Shown: positions 14,291 through 22,481 of the stretch, in pieces
How the letters are laid out: every line of letters begins with the position of its first letter
Numbering within the stretch: position 1 is the first letter of the stretch
From: a virus
Strand: one strand, 5' to 3'
DNA length: 47,667 nt
Virus record (IMG/VR): IMGVR_UViG_3300001850_000215
Span: 1 to 47,667 of that record
Notes under the pieces: generated by a model
What the model was told of the DNA's origin: nothing
Databases searched by the model: none
Seen by the model: the letters and a program-made list of their open reading frames with translations, nothing else
Made by a program: the position numbers and the translations under genes

Positions 14291-14552
14291 ACTCTACGGT
14301 TTTTATCACGATTTTAATACAGAATCTCTAATAGCAGCTAGATTTCAAGAATTGAAAGATAGTGGTATATTTTTAGAGATGGAAGCTATACCCGCGTCAG
14401 ATCAATTAGCAGCTCTATGGGGAGTTAACGTATTTCCTACTTTTATTCTTTCAAAGTATAACGCTAGAGGTCCTATTTTACAAGGCGCTTTTCCTGGTCA
14501 CGATATGTTAGCTTGGTTAAATAAATACAAAATTATAGGTAATAACGAATAA
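14280..14552 (+). CDS. Thioredoxin-fold-like protein without a CxxC
   Basis: The 90-residue product reads as the second half of a thioredoxin fold: AIPASDQLAALWGVNVFPTF (the usual position of the cis-Pro strand), then GAFPGHDMLAWLNKY (last strand and helix). There is no CxxC motif and no Cys at all, so redox activity is not expected. It may be a degenerate thioredoxin-like binding protein. The stop shares one base with the start of the S21 gene. Confidence 0.5.
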   Translation: MFSKLYGFYHDFNTESLIAARFQELKDSGIFLEMEAIPASDQLAALWGVNVFPTFILSKYNARGPILQGAFPGHDMLAWLNKYKIIGNNE

Positions 14553-14821
14553 TGAAAATTTACGTAAGACACAACGACGTTACTAAAGCATATAAGATAT
14601 TGATGAAAAAAGTTAACGATGAAGGAGTGTTTAAGACTTTAAAATCTAAAGAACACCACCTTAGCAAGAGTCAAAAGATTAGAGCAAAAAAGAAAATCGC
14701 GCTATCTAGATTTAGAAAAGAACAAAAGAAAAAGCGCATGATAGAACAGAGACAAGAAGAAAAGTTCTTACTCTATTCAAAAAAATCAGGTAATCAACAA
14801 CCTAACCGGAAATATTCTTAA
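14552..14821 (+). CDS. rpsU: Ribosomal protein bS21
   Basis: The 89-residue protein begins MKIYVRHNDVTKAYKILMKK, then EGVFKTLKSKEHHLSKSQK, then a long run of Lys/Arg-rich helix. That is the bS21 layout (VxVREN-x-A-x-RRF-KR, G-x3-E-x-R-x-R-x2-Y-x-KP, K-R-K-x3-A-x-R). The C terminus is extended by about 15 residues beyond E. coli S21. bS21 binds the small subunit near the mRNA exit and the 16S 3' end, and affects which messages are initiated. Phages of aquatic bacteria carry bS21 more often than other ribosomal proteins. It is in the rightward operon from the divergent promoter. Confidence 0.85.
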   Translation: MKIYVRHNDVTKAYKILMKKVNDEGVFKTLKSKEHHLSKSQKIRAKKKIALSRFRKEQKKKRMIEQRQEEKFLLYSKKSGNQQPNRKYS

Positions 14822-14830
14822 AAATATAAC

Positions 14831-14859
14831 TTGGCTAGTCCTTATAGATTTCATATAAT
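14831..14859 (+). promoter_or_regulatory. Leaderless promoter
   Basis: TTGGCT (14831-14836), a 17-base spacer and a perfect TATAAT (14854-14859) are followed by 6 bases and the ATG at 14866. This is the same geometry as at 14114, 14006, 23659 and 42614. Confidence 0.8.
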
Positions 14860-14865
14860 CAATAT

Positions 14866-15126
14866 ATGAAAGCATATAAAGGAAAATTCAAAAAGAAAGA
14901 TGGATCTGAGCGAGAGATGGTTTTTGCTAAGATTCATGACATTGTTAAATATAACAATGAGTTTATCGCAGCTAAAATCGTAGGAGACGGAACTCCTAAA
15001 AACTATAAACCCGGACAAGAGCTTGTATGGGATATAGAAGTAGATGATTTTAGAGTTTTTAACTGGGAGAAAGCAACAGAAGTAGAAGAGATTACTATTT
15101 CTGAAAGTATTTTTGAAGGGAGTTAA
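14866..15126 (+). CDS. 86-residue beta-rich small protein
   Basis: The product shows strands separated by turns: MKAYKGKFKKKDGSEREMVF, then PGQELVWDIEVDDFRVFNW, then an acidic tail. The K-x-DG-S-x-R-x-M-x-F start and the D-x-R-x-FN-W end suggest an SH3-like small barrel of the kind found in short phage proteins that replace or bind WYL/SH3 domains; this is weak. Its mRNA should be leaderless. The next gene begins immediately after its stop. Confidence 0.6.
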   Translation: MKAYKGKFKKKDGSEREMVFAKIHDIVKYNNEFIAAKIVGDGTPKNYKPGQELVWDIEVDDFRVFNWEKATEVEEITISESIFEGS

Positions 15127-15297
15127 ATGACTGACGTTGATAGTGTTTTAGCACACGCAAGACGACTTTACCATCATTATAATAACTTAGAACCTCCTAA
15201 CAGACAATATTCGCGTGTAGCCGATGATTTTGGTTCTATAATTGAAAACTTAGAGTATATACAATCAAAGTTACACAATGTTTCAGTTAAAACATAA
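15127..15297 (+). CDS. 56-residue protein of unknown function
   Basis: ATG directly follows the previous stop (TAAATG). The product is mainly helical (VLAHARRLYHHYNNLEPPNR) with no recognised motif. Its 3' end overlaps the next gene by 20 bases. Tight coupling on both sides supports expression. Confidence 0.55.
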   Translation: MTDVDSVLAHARRLYHHYNNLEPPNRQYSRVADDFGSIIENLEYIQSKLHNVSVKT

Positions 15298-15466
15298 CCT
15301 TTTTACAAGTGAGATCGGTATAGAATACAACTATAACTACTGGTCTATATATAATGCCAAGGGCAAACTAGTCTTGGCTACTAAAAGTGAAACTATAGCT
15401 AAAAAAGCGTTAGATAAATTAAATCACGCCTTAGCTGAAAAAATCTCGTTGATAGCAACGAAATAA
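15278..15466 (+). CDS. 62-residue protein ending at the tmRNA
   Basis: The product has a Tyr-rich start (EIGIEYNYNYWSIYNAKGKL) then a helix (SETIAKKALDKLNHALAEK). Function is unknown. Its last codons also form the TCGTTG/CAACGA hairpin that looks like the 5' end of the tmRNA acceptor piece, so the tmRNA may be cut out of the operon transcript or the gene's end may be shared. Confidence 0.55.
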   Translation: MFQLKHNLFTSEIGIEYNYNYWSIYNAKGKLVLATKSETIAKKALDKLNHALAEKISLIATK

Positions 15467-15660
15467 GCATACTGGACCGGAGGGCAGAGCTCCGCGCCTC
15501 CACCAAACTTGAGGGGGCGAATTAGGATCGACAGGTGTGTAAAGGTTGAAGTAGAGATAGGCGCGCAAGCAGCCTTAATCGCAAGACATAAAATAAATGC
15601 TAACGATAACAGCATCGAAGGTATCCGCCTAGCGGCATGACTTCTGCGGTATGGGCTCCA
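15440..15660 (+). ncRNA. ssrA: Circularly permuted two-piece tmRNA
   Basis: The acceptor piece comes first: P2 strand near 15467-15474, T-stem CGGAG/CTCCG (15478-15482, 15490-15494) around the loop GGCAGAG, acceptor strand CGCCTCC (15495-15501) and ACCA to 15505. A 7-base spacer follows. The coding piece opens with GGGGGCG (15513-15519), which pairs with the acceptor strand over all 7 positions (one G-U), then the conserved AGGATCGACAGG. GTGTGT (15535-15540) pairs with GCATAC (15468-15473) as P2. The tag frame is 15599-15640 and reads ANDNSIEGIRLAA then TGA. The ANDN start is usual for alphaproteobacterial tags and the LAA end suits ClpXP. The CCGC-CTA-GCGG hairpin near the stop fits P5. Outer ends are approximate. 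Confidence 0.93.
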
Positions 15661-15701
15661 CCGTATTACCTAACGGGCCTATTTTCTTAGAAAGATACTA
15701 T

Positions 15702-16403
15702 ATGTTTATCTACTGGCGCGTTTGCGAGATGCAAAAATCCATCAGTTATGTTAATAGGTGGAAAAACTACAATAAAACAGAAATTCTTAAAAAGTGTTGG
15801 CTATCTCTTCAAGAGTCAGTATCTAAAGACGACAAGATTATCTTAATAGAAGATAATGTAACTCAAGAAACCTTAGATTGGTTACTAGAAACTAGTAAAA
15901 CAACAGTATCTATAGTTCATGTTCCTGAGCATACTTGGGAATTTCATCAACATACTGTTACTCTTTTTAATACTTTAAAATATTATGTAAAAGATCAAGA
16001 ACAGGCAAGCCACTTCATTGTAGAAGATGACTATATGTTTGTTCCTAATGGACTAGCAATTTTTAAACAGGCAGTAGATAACTGGAATCAGGGATTTGCT
16101 GTTCCATATGATTATATCGATAGATATACTGATCAAAAACCCACACAAATAGTTTTAGGCCCAGACAGGCACTGGCGGACCGTAGATAGTATTACTATGA
16201 CGGTTGCAGCCAAAGGCTTTGTCTGGGTTAAGTATATGCAGGATCTTGAGCAAGCAGCCCCTACTAGTAATGATAAAGTATTTGAGGATATCTTAAAACA
16301 AGTTCCTTGTATCTCACCCCTACCAACTCTTGCAAGCCATCTAACAGAACATCATATAAGTCCTTATATGAATGTCGATGCTCTTTGGGATTATTATAAA
16401 TGA
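15702..16403 (+). CDS. Glycosyltransferase-like protein, GT-A type
   Basis: The 233-residue product (ATG 15702 with AGAAAG upstream) contains KIILIEDNVTQETLDWLL, then HFIVEDDYMFVPNGLAIFK, where EDD resembles the metal-binding DxD of GT-A enzymes, then a C-terminal SPYMNVDALWDYYK. The in-frame extension back to 15651 runs into the tmRNA and is rejected. It opens a nine-gene sugar cluster and its stop overlaps the epimerase start by four bases. Donor and acceptor are unknown. Confidence 0.65.
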   Translation: MFIYWRVCEMQKSISYVNRWKNYNKTEILKKCWLSLQESVSKDDKIILIEDNVTQETLDWLLETSKTTVSIVHVPEHTWEFHQHTVTLFNTLKYYVKDQEQASHFIVEDDYMFVPNGLAIFKQAVDNWNQGFAVPYDYIDRYTDQKPTQIVLGPDRHWRTVDSITMTVAAKGFVWVKYMQDLEQAAPTSNDKVFEDILKQVPCISPLPTLASHLTEHHISPYMNVDALWDYYK

Positions 16404-17404
16404 AAATATATATAACAGGCATAGCAGGCTTTTTAGGTAGTCACCTAGCTAAAAGATTTTTGATGAAAGGTCATACCGTAGCAGGTTGTGATAATCTCAT
16501 CGGAGGTTACCTAGATAACTGTCCTGCTCCTGCTGATTTTAAGCAAATAGATATCTTAGACTATGCATCTCTTTCAGAGCATATGAAGGGATCTGATATA
16601 GTTATTCATACTGCAGCTCTTGCATATGAAGGACTATCTGTATTTAGTCCTAAACTTGTTACAGAAAATATCTATGCAGGAACTATGAGTGTTGCTACTT
16701 CTGCTGTGGCGTGTAAGGCAAAACTACTATTGAACTGTAGTTCAATGGCTAGATATGGTTTAATAGAACCTCCCTTTACTGAGGCTTCTATTTGTAACCC
16801 AATTGACCCATATGGGTTAGCAAAATACCAAGCTGAACAAGCTATTAACTTAATGAGTGATATACATGGTATAAAAGTAATCCATGTGGTTCCACATAAT
16901 ATTATTGGAACTCATCAGAAGTATGATGATCCATATAGAAATGTGGTATCTATTTTTATTAATTCACTGCTACAAAGTAATAAGCTCATTATTTACGGAG
17001 ATGGTTTACAAAAGAGAAGTTTTAGTCCCGTAGTAGATTGTTTAAATGCAATAATTAAAATTATTGAAAGAGACAATATTGCTAATAAAGAGATATTTAA
17101 TATAGGTCCAGAAGGTAACGAGATGACTATTAAAGACCTAGCCTATAAGATAGCACATCTATGTGCTATCTATCCTAGTGTTCAGTATCTTGCTGACAGA
17201 CCTCAAGAAGTAAAAAATGCTTGGTGTAGCAGCGAAAAAGCAAGAGTAGAACTTAATTACTCTCCTAACACTAACATAAATGATACTATCAAAGAAATGG
17301 TAGACTGGATTAAAGGTAAAGGTCCAAAGCCGTTTGACTATAAATTACCTATAGAAATCATCAACGAAAAGACGCCTAAAACTTGGACAGAAAAACTATA
17401 CTAA
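16400..17404 (+). CDS. NAD-dependent nucleotide-sugar epimerase/dehydratase
   Basis: The 334-residue protein is an extended short-chain dehydrogenase: ITGIAGFLGSHLAKRF (NAD-binding GxxGxxG), DIVIHTAAL, LLNCSSMARYG (catalytic Ser), YGLAKYQAEQ (Tyr-x3-Lys), then NIGPEGNEMTIKDLA and WCSSEKARVELNY. It should interconvert or dehydrate an NDP-sugar, as GalE or RmlB relatives do; the exact reaction cannot be read from sequence. It lies between glycosyltransferase genes and overlaps both. Confidence 0.9.
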   Translation: MKIYITGIAGFLGSHLAKRFLMKGHTVAGCDNLIGGYLDNCPAPADFKQIDILDYASLSEHMKGSDIVIHTAALAYEGLSVFSPKLVTENIYAGTMSVATSAVACKAKLLLNCSSMARYGLIEPPFTEASICNPIDPYGLAKYQAEQAINLMSDIHGIKVIHVVPHNIIGTHQKYDDPYRNVVSIFINSLLQSNKLIIYGDGLQKRSFSPVVDCLNAIIKIIERDNIANKEIFNIGPEGNEMTIKDLAYKIAHLCAIYPSVQYLADRPQEVKNAWCSSEKARVELNYSPNTNINDTIKEMVDWIKGKGPKPFDYKLPIEIINEKTPKTWTEKLY

Positions 17405-18345
17405 TACATAACTCCCAAGCTATGGGAGATTGTTTAATGGGTACACATGCTGCTCGTTTTATCAAACAAGCACATCCAGATTCTAATATAGTTTTTTGTA
17501 TTAGAGAGAACTTTGAACTAACTACCACTAAAATAATAGGTCAAGGAGTTATGGAAACCTTAGACATCTTATCTTTGCAAGAAGGTATAGATGATGTAGG
17601 CATAGTTCTGGCAGATGGCCGAGTTATGAGTAGAAAAAATAGCATACAAAACGGTATATATAAAGTATACAATCAACACGGTTGGTATGCTGATCTAGGT
17701 ATTGTCAAAAGTGCTTTAGTAGATATAGCAGAAGAAATAGGTTGGAATAACGTAAATACAGAAACAAATTTTTCTGTAGGAGAACAGCTAGATAAAAGAC
17801 CTGTATTCTCTGTAGTTACTGCAGGTCCTTTAGATTGGGATAGGAAATTAGGTCAAAACATAGACTTAGCTAAAGTTTTTGGATATCTTAGACATCTTAT
17901 ACCAGAAGCAACTATTATACCTTTAGGTAGAGATATTAATCAACAGACATATCTAGAAGCCTTAAAAACTCTTAGCACCTGTCATCTTTATATAGGGCCA
18001 ATGGGATCTATGACAGCAGCAGCTGCCGGGTTAGGAGTTGATACTATTAATGTATGTAGCGTATTTCCACCATCTTTTGATTCTCCAGAATTTTATCATT
18101 CTGGAAATCATCATAGCGTGACTGCTAAAAACGATAAACACTGTATAACTTATAAGTGTATTAAAGCAGCATATTATAAAAAAGACGAAATAAAAATAAA
18201 TAATCCAGAGGTCGAAAACCATTTCTGGACACAAACCTGTAAGTATATGCCAGATAATAAATCTTGCGTAGCTAATATAACAGCAGAGGACATTATAGAG
18301 AAGATTGATTTATGGTTCGCACGGTCAAATTTAAAGAACAGATAG
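17383..18345 (+). CDS. Heptosyltransferase-like glycosyltransferase (GT9)
   Basis: The 320-residue protein begins KTILIHNSQAMGDCLMGTHA, the GT-B N-terminal pattern of GT9 enzymes (ILI...GD-x-x-x-x-P). It later has VVTAGPLDWDRKLG and CHLYIGPMGSMTAAAAGLGV, which matches the donor-site pattern D/GPxGS...A...G. ADP-heptose or a related sugar is the likely donor. A TTG start at 17383 is chosen because it keeps the first beta strand; the overlap with the epimerase is 22 bases. The 3' end overlaps a methyltransferase by 34 bases. Confidence 0.75.
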   Translation: MDRKTILIHNSQAMGDCLMGTHAARFIKQAHPDSNIVFCIRENFELTTTKIIGQGVMETLDILSLQEGIDDVGIVLADGRVMSRKNSIQNGIYKVYNQHGWYADLGIVKSALVDIAEEIGWNNVNTETNFSVGEQLDKRPVFSVVTAGPLDWDRKLGQNIDLAKVFGYLRHLIPEATIIPLGRDINQQTYLEALKTLSTCHLYIGPMGSMTAAAAGLGVDTINVCSVFPPSFDSPEFYHSGNHHSVTAKNDKHCITYKCIKAAYYKKDEIKINNPEVENHFWTQTCKYMPDNKSCVANITAEDIIEKIDLWFARSNLKNR

Positions 18346-18821
18346 TTCCAGAATATATAACTAATGGTTATCATACTAGGTTTATTGAACCTGTAGCTCT
18401 AGAAGTATGTAAAGGTGAAGGACTTGATGTAGGTTGTAATCGTCCTGAATGGGCGTTAAAAGGTGCAAGACCTATCGATCCATTAATAAACCCAAACGAA
18501 CACGCTACTTCATTGCCTCTAAGATATGGCGGCTGGGATTATATCTATAGTTCACATTGCTTAGAGCACATACCTAATTATATGGAAGCTTTGACTTTCT
18601 GGACTGCTATGCTCAAGAATAAAGGCATCTTATTTTTATATCTACCCCATCATGACTGTAGATATTGGAGACCTTGGGAAATGCCTACCAAGAAACACCT
18701 TCATCAGTTTTATCCAGATCAAATGGAAGATGTCTTTAAAAATCTAGGCTATACAAATATTTTTGTAAGCGGAAGAGATCTTGCTTATAGCTTTGCCGTA
18801 TATGGAGAAAAAAGTGAATAA
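18312..18821 (+). CDS. Class I SAM-dependent methyltransferase
   Basis: The 169-residue protein has GEGLDVGCNRPEWALKG (SAM-binding motif I), DYIYSSHCLEHIPNY (motif IV region with HCLEH) and GILFLYLPHHDCRYW. This is the methyltransferase_11 pattern common in polysaccharide clusters. It probably methylates a sugar or lipid intermediate. It overlaps both neighbours, so it is part of the sugar operon. Confidence 0.85.
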   Translation: MVRTVKFKEQIVPEYITNGYHTRFIEPVALEVCKGEGLDVGCNRPEWALKGARPIDPLINPNEHATSLPLRYGGWDYIYSSHCLEHIPNYMEALTFWTAMLKNKGILFLYLPHHDCRYWRPWEMPTKKHLHQFYPDQMEDVFKNLGYTNIFVSGRDLAYSFAVYGEKSE

Positions 18822-19566
18822 AGTAAGTATCATATGTCCTTATATCTTTGAAAACGAAATAACACATTTAAAAAATGCATCTATGGATATAGATGTAGAA
18901 TTTATTTTTGAAGAAGACAGTGCTAGGATAGGCGCTGACCTAATGTATCAAAGATTATGGAAACGTGTATCTCCTAATGATGTAATTATCTTACACTCCG
19001 ATATGGACTTTGTAGATGGTGTTGCCACTTGGTATACCAATCTGTTATCATATGTTAATAAGTATCCAGAAGCAGGATTATTTGGATGTAAGCTTTTATA
19101 TCCACTGAAAGATTCAAAAGGGGATAAGCTAATTCAGTCCGCTGGCGGTAAGTTTTTAGAAGACGGTAAACCCGACCATTTTGGCTCTGGTATAGACGTC
19201 TTTTCTCAAAAAACCTTTAAGGAAGTAGAACCAGACTTAGGCCAATACGACTTTGTAAGAGAAGTAGCATGGACCACTTTTGGCGGCATCTATATTAGAA
19301 GACAGGTATTAGATCAGGTGGGAGATTTCGATCCTGACTATGAATGGTCCTATAACAGAGATGTTGATTATTGCTTAAAAGCTCGAGAAAAAGGTTGGAA
19401 AATATACCAAGTGCCTACCTCTCTTTATCATTTTGAAACTAAAGATGTGAAAAGAATTAGAACTAAATCTAATGTTGAGGCAGAAACCAGAAATCTAGCT
19501 ACACTAATTTCTAAATGGAAAGGCTCAGAGTTTTATAGAACTCTCGATATGAGAGTGAATGACTAA
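18802..19566 (+). CDS. Family 2 glycosyltransferase
   Basis: Starting at ATG 18802 the protein has KVSIICPYIFENEI, a DVIILHSDMDFVDG segment with a DxD metal site, GLFGCKLLYP, and WTTFGGIYIRRQVLDQVGDF followed by RDVDYCLKAREKG. The last two are typical of the GT2 acceptor side (GG...R...DE..F...DVDLC.R...G). It transfers a sugar from a nucleotide donor in the cytoplasm. The TTG start at 18781 would place 7 extra residues inside the methyltransferase gene. Confidence 0.88.
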   Translation: MEKKVNKVSIICPYIFENEITHLKNASMDIDVEFIFEEDSARIGADLMYQRLWKRVSPNDVIILHSDMDFVDGVATWYTNLLSYVNKYPEAGLFGCKLLYPLKDSKGDKLIQSAGGKFLEDGKPDHFGSGIDVFSQKTFKEVEPDLGQYDFVREVAWTTFGGIYIRRQVLDQVGDFDPDYEWSYNRDVDYCLKAREKGWKIYQVPTSLYHFETKDVKRIRTKSNVEAETRNLATLISKWKGSEFYRTLDMRVND

Positions 19567-19801
19567 ATATATTAAAAAGGAAGATTTAGAAAAAATTATA
19601 GATAGCACTGTTACTGAAACTAAAAAAGAAGAAAAACCCATCATCTTAAAATCTTATTTCGGTTGGGTTGCTACTATACTGTTTTTTATGTTAGCTATAC
19701 TAACAATACTTATAATTACGATACCCATAGTAGTTATATTTAGTATACCCATATGGTTAGAGCTATGGTTACGTGGAGAATTAAAAAATGACGGAAGATA
19801 A
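19559..19801 (+). CDS. Small two-helix membrane protein
   Basis: The 80-residue product has a charged N-terminal third (KKEDLEKIIDSTVTETKKEE) then two hydrophobic stretches (FGWVATILFFMLAILTILII, VVIFSIPIWLELWL). It may anchor the sugar enzymes at the membrane, which is inference from position. It overlaps both neighbours (ATGACTAA at the start, 14 bases at the end). Confidence 0.6.
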   Translation: MTKYIKKEDLEKIIDSTVTETKKEEKPIILKSYFGWVATILFFMLAILTILIITIPIVVIFSIPIWLELWLRGELKNDGR

Positions 19802-20537
19802 AGTAACAAAGTTAATAGAGTTAGCTAAAAACTCTTACGAAGATGCACAAAGAAACAAATCTAAAATTACCAATGATTGGCGAATTATGGATCAGCTATG
19901 CGTATCTTCAAAAAGATTCAAAAATTTATTAAACAATCTATGTTCGATGGATAACTGCTGTTATTTAGAACTAGGCTGTTTTAGAGGTGGCACCCTTATG
20001 GCTGCTCTTTACAACAATAAACCTCTCAGTGCTTATGCTGTAGATAATTTTTCATTTAATCCACTAGATCAGTATAAAGATCCTGAGACAGGTAAACTAT
20101 CACACTATAATCCAGAAGGATGGGCTAATGTAAGGATCAATCTTATAGAAAACCTAGAAAGATTAGGTTTAGATAAGTCTGTTAAGTTATTTATGGGAGA
20201 TTGGAATAAAATATCTCCAACATTTATCAAGCATAGAATTAATATAGTTCATCTAGACATAAATCTTAGCACCGTAGATATATTAAATTTTTACGATAAT
20301 AAATTTGATGACGCATTTGTATTAGTAGTATCTAATTATAATGAGCCTACTATTAGAGAGGATTTTAAAACCTATATTACTTCTAAAAAATATGCAATTA
20401 AGCATGAAATTGTAAATTACAGCTCTTCTAATTCTGATTCAGAAGGTTGGTGGAATGGTTTAGGTGTATTTGTTATTCAGAAAAACAACGGAGAAGTAAA
20501 TGAGAAAAAAGTCAGTAATCAGCCTAATCAGCTATGA
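19788..20537 (+). CDS. SAM-dependent methyltransferase
   Basis: The 249-residue protein has NCCYLELGCFRGGTLMAAL (motif I), SAYAVDNFSF (acidic motif II) and INIVHLDINLS (motif IV-like), as in the methyltransferase_24 group. The substrate is unknown; the context is sugar or surface-polymer modification. The 3' end overlaps the next glycosyltransferase by 38 bases. Confidence 0.75.
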   Translation: MTEDKVTKLIELAKNSYEDAQRNKSKITNDWRIMDQLCVSSKRFKNLLNNLCSMDNCCYLELGCFRGGTLMAALYNNKPLSAYAVDNFSFNPLDQYKDPETGKLSHYNPEGWANVRINLIENLERLGLDKSVKLFMGDWNKISPTFIKHRINIVHLDINLSTVDILNFYDNKFDDAFVLVVSNYNEPTIREDFKTYITSKKYAIKHEIVNYSSSNSDSEGWWNGLGVFVIQKNNGEVNEKKVSNQPNQL

Positions 20538-21321
20538 TGCAGAATATTTACCAGATAGCATACGTAGTTATTATGATTTCGTAGATGAAATCGTATTAGG
20601 ATTAGATGAGGATAGAGTTACCTGGAGTGGTAATAAGTTTTCTTTTAATGAAGGAGAGCTTTACAAAAATCTAAAACAAATAGATGTAGATAATAAGATA
20701 TCTATTATTGAACATAATTTTCATCAAAGCAAAGTGGCTCTTGAAAACGATAATTTCGAAAGAAACTATCTGAAGTCTCATTGCTCACATGATTGGGTTT
20801 TTAGCATTGATGCAGACGAAACGCTTATAAATACAAAAGAATTTTTTCTTAAATTTCTACCATTAGTGGAGAGATATCACAATAAAGTCGATCTGTTGTT
20901 TACATGGTTTTTACCTTATAAAGAGTTAGACGATTCATTCTTAGTTATTGCTAATAATGATAATTCTTGGTTCAGGGGAGATACCCAAGGTTTTGTAACG
21001 CACAAAGATAATACTTTTACTTATTGTAGATGGACTAATAATAAAAGACATCTAATGTCTCCTTTATCTATTTTACACTGGAGTTTCTGTAGATCAGAAC
21101 AGAAATTAGGTCAAAAACTAAATAATTTTGGTCACAGTGATAAGACTGCAGGAGATCCTTTCTTTCACAATTGGAAGTTAGTTAATAAAGATAACTACCA
21201 ACAGTTAAGGAATTTTAAAACAAGTGGATATGGTGCTAATCAGTGGGAAAAATTGATTAGAATCCCTAAAAATGAATTTTACGGTGTCGCAACCAACGAG
21301 GCTAGAAGAGTATATACATGA
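20500..21321 (+). CDS. Family 2-like glycosyltransferase
   Basis: The 273-residue protein has SVISLISYDAEYLPDSIRSY, VDEIVLGLDEDR, and HDWVFSIDADETLI, where DAD is the metal-binding site of GT-A enzymes. Later segments (LHWSFCRSEQKLGQKLNNFG) are found in glycan-processing GT2 relatives. The ATG is preceded by GGAGAAGTAA. It overlaps the following gene by four bases. Confidence 0.8.
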   Translation: MRKKSVISLISYDAEYLPDSIRSYYDFVDEIVLGLDEDRVTWSGNKFSFNEGELYKNLKQIDVDNKISIIEHNFHQSKVALENDNFERNYLKSHCSHDWVFSIDADETLINTKEFFLKFLPLVERYHNKVDLLFTWFLPYKELDDSFLVIANNDNSWFRGDTQGFVTHKDNTFTYCRWTNNKRHLMSPLSILHWSFCRSEQKLGQKLNNFGHSDKTAGDPFFHNWKLVNKDNYQQLRNFKTSGYGANQWEKLIRIPKNEFYGVATNEARRVYT

Positions 21322-22481
21322 ATATAGAGATAGTAGGTAAATTTTTTGATAATCACAGTCTATCAATAGTAAATAGAAATTTAGCTATTGAACTAGATAA
21401 GATATTTGAAAATACAGATAATAAAATAACAATTACTCCTATAGATCAATTTAATCCCGATGCAAAAGTAAATAAGACTATAGCAAAAAGATTAATAGAA
21501 CTATCTAAGATTAAGCCAGATATTATAGATATACAACTTAGACATACTTATCCACCTATGTGGGTATGGCCTAATAATCCTAAGACTAAAGTTGTATTTA
21601 TTCAGCCTTGGGAATTTTCTAGGGTGCCTTTTGAATGGCAATATAAGTTTGAAACTTTTGCAGATCATGTTATAGTTCCAAGTAACTGGACTAAAGATAG
21701 ATATTTAGAAGGTGGAGTTAATCCTGCTAATATATCTGTAATCCCTAACGGGTATAATCCAGAAATATTTAACAAAACCGGACCTTTAACATCTTTATTT
21801 GATGATAAGAAATTTACCTTTACATTTGTTGGCTGTGGTCAGTTTAGAAAAGGTATTGATATACTAATAGATGTTTTTAAAGATAGTTTTGTAAAGGCAG
21901 ATTCAATCAGACTGTTTATTAAAGATTCTCCACAAATTTACGGTCAGAACAACATCTTACATGAGATAACTAGAATTCAATACCATAAAGGATGTGCAGA
22001 AATTATTTTCAACGACGATTCTCTATCCGAAGAAGAAATGGCTGGTATCTACAGATCTACTGACGTATTGGTGCATCCTTATCGAGGAGAAGGTTTTGGT
22101 ATGCATGTTCAAGAAGCTATGGCTTGTGGAGCATTACCTCTAGTAACGGGAGGGGGTGCAACAGATGATTTCATAAATGATGAATGTGGTCTTAGAATTA
22201 ATTCTAGTCGTAGATTTATTAACTTAACAGAAGAAAGAGTCTTTGCTACAAAACCGGGAGACAGCCTTTCAAATATGGGTTCTCACGGATGGATACTTGA
22301 GCCAGATGCAACTGATTTTAAACATAAAATGATGTATCTATACTACCATCAGGAAAAAGATTCTGTTCTTTCCAAGGTAAATAATGCTAAACTAACAACA
22401 TGGCAGCTAGCAGCCCAGATGTATGCAAGCGTATTTCAAAACATTGTCAATCAAGATAGGAATCCAATAAGGATCAAGTAA
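21318..22481 (+). CDS. Family 4 glycosyltransferase (GT-B)
   Basis: The 387-residue protein has the GT-B two-domain layout with VVFIQPWEF and HVIVPSNWTKDRY in the N domain. The C domain has FTFVGCGQFRKGIDILIDVF, then STDVLVHPYRGEGFGMHVQEAMACG, the E-x7-E retaining signature of GT4 (Glu in GEGFG and Glu in QEA). It is the last clearly sugar-related gene in the cluster and the next gene begins directly after its stop. Confidence 0.9.
   Translation: MNIEIVGKFFDNHSLSIVNRNLAIELDKIFENTDNKITITPIDQFNPDAKVNKTIAKRLIELSKIKPDIIDIQLRHTYPPMWVWPNNPKTKVVFIQPWEFSRVPFEWQYKFETFADHVIVPSNWTKDRYLEGGVNPANISVIPNGYNPEIFNKTGPLTSLFDDKKFTFTFVGCGQFRKGIDILIDVFKDSFVKADSIRLFIKDSPQIYGQNNILHEITRIQYHKGCAEIIFNDDSLSEEEMAGIYRSTDVLVHPYRGEGFGMHVQEAMACGALPLVTGGGATDDFINDECGLRINSSRRFINLTEERVFATKPGDSLSNMGSHGWILEPDATDFKHKMMYLYYHQEKDSVLSKVNNAKLTTWQLAAQMYASVFQNIVNQDRNPIRIK

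Noticed and set aside
15651-15701. Upstream in-frame extension of the first glycosyltransferase
   Set aside because: It falls in the 3' part of the tmRNA; ATG 15702 has a better ribosome site and suits the protein start.
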